This document shows, piece after piece, positions 13,394 through 14,686 of a stretch of 14,686 bases of DNA. The stretch's first letter is position 1. Each line of letters starts with the position of its first letter. The notes below the pieces were generated by a model, which saw only the letters and a list, made by a program, of their open reading frames with translations, was not told where the DNA came from and made no database searches. Source of the DNA: Azoarcus sp. (lineage in GTDB: Bacteria; Pseudomonadota; Gammaproteobacteria; Burkholderiales; Rhodocyclaceae); NCBI GenBank assembly GCA_023230755.1, contig JALNWS010000102.1:1-14686 (forward strand), written 5' to 3'. A program made the translations under genes and the position numbers.

Positions 13394-13780
13394 TCAGGCT
13401 ACCGATACCGGCGGACGATCCTTGCGGAATGCGTTCTTGACCGCGATCTTGCCGTTACGGAATGTGAAGATGTCGACCATGCGCGCTTCGATGCGGGTGC
13501 CGTCGGCCTTGGTGCCGACGAAGGTGGTTTCGCTCACGCCGCGATTGCCATCGACGAAGTGGTCGCCGTCGAGCCAGGCTGCATCGGGGAAAACCTGCCA
13601 CGCCAGCATGAAGCCTTCGCGCACGGCCTCGCGACCGACGAAGCTGCGACCGAGCAGGTCGGGGCCGGCAACAGCGTGGAAGGAGCAGTCATCCGCCATG
13701 AAGCTCATCAGGGCGTCGATGTCGTGACGGTTCCAGGCGTCGCCGAAGGCTTCCAGAAGGGCTGTTGTGGGTTGGGTCAT
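13394..13780 (-). CDS. NTF2/SnoaL-like small protein
   Basis: A 128-residue cytosolic protein with the alpha-plus-beta cone fold pattern of the NTF2-like superfamily: a first helix LLEAFGDAWNRHDIDALMSFMADDCSFHAV (8-37), then LGRSFVGREAVREGFMLAWQVFPDAAW, and three late strands ending in MVDIFTFRNGKIAVKNAFRKD. Members include ketosteroid-isomerase-like and SnoaL-like enzymes and many proteins of unknown role. A His35 and several Asp/Glu residues could line a pocket, but no catalytic assignment is possible. The ATG at 13780 follows GGAGAG by 6-8 nt. It is the first gene after the MocR regulator and precedes the FAD oxidoreductase by 38 bp, implying a role in the same pathway, for example acting on the oxidation product. 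Confidence 0.85.
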   Translation of the reverse strand: MTQPTTALLEAFGDAWNRHDIDALMSFMADDCSFHAVAGPDLLGRSFVGREAVREGFMLAWQVFPDAAWLDGDHFVDGNRGVSETTFVGTKADGTRIEARMVDIFTFRNGKIAVKNAFRKDRPPVSVA

Positions 13781-13817
13781 GTTTTCTCTCCGTGATGGTG
13801 CTGGGCTTGTCTGTTGC

Positions 13818-13851
13818 GTCGATGGCCGGCATCAGATCTCTGGCCATCGAC
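13818..13851. promoter_or_regulatory. Long inverted repeat in the leader of the NTF2-like gene
   Basis: GTCGATGGCC (13818-13827) and GGCCATCGAC (13842-13851) are perfectly complementary over 10 bp around a 14-nt spacer. With a 2-nt bulge the pairing extends to GTTG/CAAC, about 13 to 14 pairs. It lies 38-71 bp before the start codon at 13780, on the transcribed strand side. It could be an operator for a dimeric regulator, or an RNA stem in the leader. It is unlikely to be the terminator of the MocR gene, being nearly 100 bp after its stop and lacking a T-tract. Confidence 0.45.
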
Positions 13852-13891
13852 AACGTGGATACAGGTTAAGCCGCTTGCGGAGGACAACGTA

Positions 13892-13919
13892 GGACCAGTT
13901 GAGGTGAATCGTTTGGTCC
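13892..13919. promoter_or_regulatory. Candidate operator for the MocR-type regulator
   Basis: GGACCA (13892-13897) and TGGTCC (13914-13919) form an inverted repeat whose centres are 22 bp apart, two helical turns. On the minus strand the two sites read CTGGACCAAA and CTGGTCCTAC, resembling the CTGGAC(C/T)TAA half-site I recall for the MocR-type regulator TauR. Position between the regulator gene and its likely targets fits. The binding assignment is inference from a short motif. Confidence 0.35.
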
Positions 13920-13945
13920 AGATAAGCGATTGAAGAATATGGAAA

Positions 13946-14686
13946 TTATGCTGAAGATTGCAGGTTTGCGACAACATCGGCCAGGCATTTGATGCCAGCG
14001 TCTATCTGCTCGGCCTCAATCGAGGAAAAGCCGAGACGGAAAAAATTGGCCGGAGGCGACTTGGATATGAAGAACACGCTGCCGGTCTCGATCAGGATGC
14101 CGCTTTTCAGCGCCTCGTCCGCGAGCGCGTTGGCGTCGAGCCAGGCCGGGCCTTCGACCCAGCATGACGACCCACCGGAGACCGGCACATGACGGAAGTC
14201 GGGAAGGTAGCGCGAGAGCGCACCTGTCAGTGCCTTCGCACGTTCGTTGTGCGCGGCGGAGAGTCTGCGCAGCAGCGAGTCGTGGTGGCCGAGTGACAGA
14301 AAGATCGCGAACGCACGCTGCATGTATGCCGCAGGATGACGCAGGTTCAGGCGGCGCACGCCGCGCAATTCGCGAATGAGCTCGACGGGGCCGACCACAT
14401 AGCCCAGGCGCATGCCCGGTGCCAGGCTCTTGGACAGGCTGCCGATGTAGATCACGCGGTCGTTGCGGTCCAGACTCTTGAGTGCGGGCAGCGGTTCGCC
14501 CTCGAACGGGTTCTCGCTGTCGTAGTCGTCCTCGATGATGATGAAGTCCGCCTCTTCGGCCATCTCCAGCAGCGCCTCGCGACGTTCGAGCGGCATGGTG
14601 ACGGTGGTCGGGCACTGGTGGCTGGGCGTGACATAGACATAGTCGCAGCGCTTGAGGCGGTCGTCCACGATCAAGCCCTGCGCGTC
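13946..14686 (-). CDS. MocR/GntR-type PLP-dependent transcriptional regulator, C-terminal part
   Basis: The 3' part of a gene that enters from the right edge; 246 residues are visible and no internal start was chosen. The sequence is the aminotransferase-like domain of MocR regulators: VYVTPSHQCPTTVTMPLERREALLEMA, the IIEDDYDSE motif that contacts PLP, and IGSLSKSLAPGMRLGYVVGP with the Schiff-base lysine (visible residue 86). The C-terminal domain follows with FISKSPPANFFRLGFSS. TPSHQ-x-P-T-G is the common form; here the Gly is Thr. A plain fold-type I aminotransferase is possible, but the TPSHQ, EDDYDSE and SLSKSLAP set is characteristic of MocR proteins. The wHTH domain would lie beyond the window. 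These regulators usually control neighbouring genes for amino compound or vitamin B6 metabolism. The downstream NTF2, oxidase and TRAP genes, in the same direction, are the likely targets. Confidence 0.85.
   Translation of the reverse strand, partial: DAQGLIVDDRLKRCDYVYVTPSHQCPTTVTMPLERREALLEMAEEADFIIIEDDYDSENPFEGEPLPALKSLDRNDRVIYIGSLSKSLAPGMRLGYVVGPVELIRELRGVRRLNLRHPAAYMQRAFAIFLSLGHHDSLLRRLSAAHNERAKALTGALSRYLPDFRHVPVSGGSSCWVEGPAWLDANALADEALKSGILIETGSVFFISKSPPANFFRLGFSSIEAEQIDAGIKCLADVVANLQSSA

Noticed and set aside
1..14686. Search for CRISPR repeats, tRNA genes, insertion-sequence ends and attachment-site repeats
   Set aside because: No regularly spaced repeats, cloverleaf-like sequence, transposase or integrase motifs, or long direct repeats flanking a segment were seen by eye.

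Overview
The window looks like chromosomal DNA of a high-GC betaproteobacterium, most likely a member of the Rhodocyclales (the Azoarcus, Thauera, Aromatoleum, Zoogloea group). This is inferred from the combination of a PEP-CTERM surface protein, a TRAP-transporter catabolic locus, a short type-2 ArgC and a QseBC/PmrAB-type two-component system next to a DegP-type protease. No tRNA, rRNA, CRISPR array, insertion sequence or phage module is visible.

Left part (1-3409, all on the minus strand): a DUF4399 secreted protein, an OmpR-type response regulator, its sensor kinase (start and stop codons overlap by 4 bp) and the first 102 residues of a DegP/HtrA periplasmic protease. A textbook PmrA/QseB-type direct repeat (YTTAAK-N5-YTTAAK) lies across the kinase stop codon, just upstream of the protease gene. 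The regulator pair therefore probably controls the protease.

Middle (3410-7681): an AEC-family permease and a secreted PEP-CTERM protein on the plus strand, then argC on the minus strand and a small unknown ORF on the plus strand. Upstream of the PEP-CTERM gene is a well-spaced sigma-54 (-24/-12) promoter candidate, and downstream is a strong intrinsic terminator. The gene is a monocistronic unit whose sorting enzyme (exosortase) must be encoded elsewhere.

Right part (7686-14686, all on the minus strand): in transcription order, the C-terminal aminotransferase-like half of a MocR/GntR regulator, a small NTF2/SnoaL-like protein, a FAD-dependent DAO-family oxidoreductase, TRAP transporter subunits DctP, DctQ and DctM, and a secreted protein with two Cache domains. 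This reads as one uptake-and-oxidation locus: a PLP-responsive regulator, an importer for a small carboxylate or amino compound, an oxidase that probably attacks a C-N bond, and an orphan periplasmic sensor-like protein. The substrate cannot be read from the sequence. Several inverted repeats in the gaps (13818-13851, 13892-13919, 11758-11773, 10699-10729) look like operators or intercistronic attenuators.

The strongest leads for follow-up are the PmrA-type box before degP, the sigma-54 promoter of the PEP-CTERM gene, and the MocR/FAD oxidase/TRAP/double-Cache locus.
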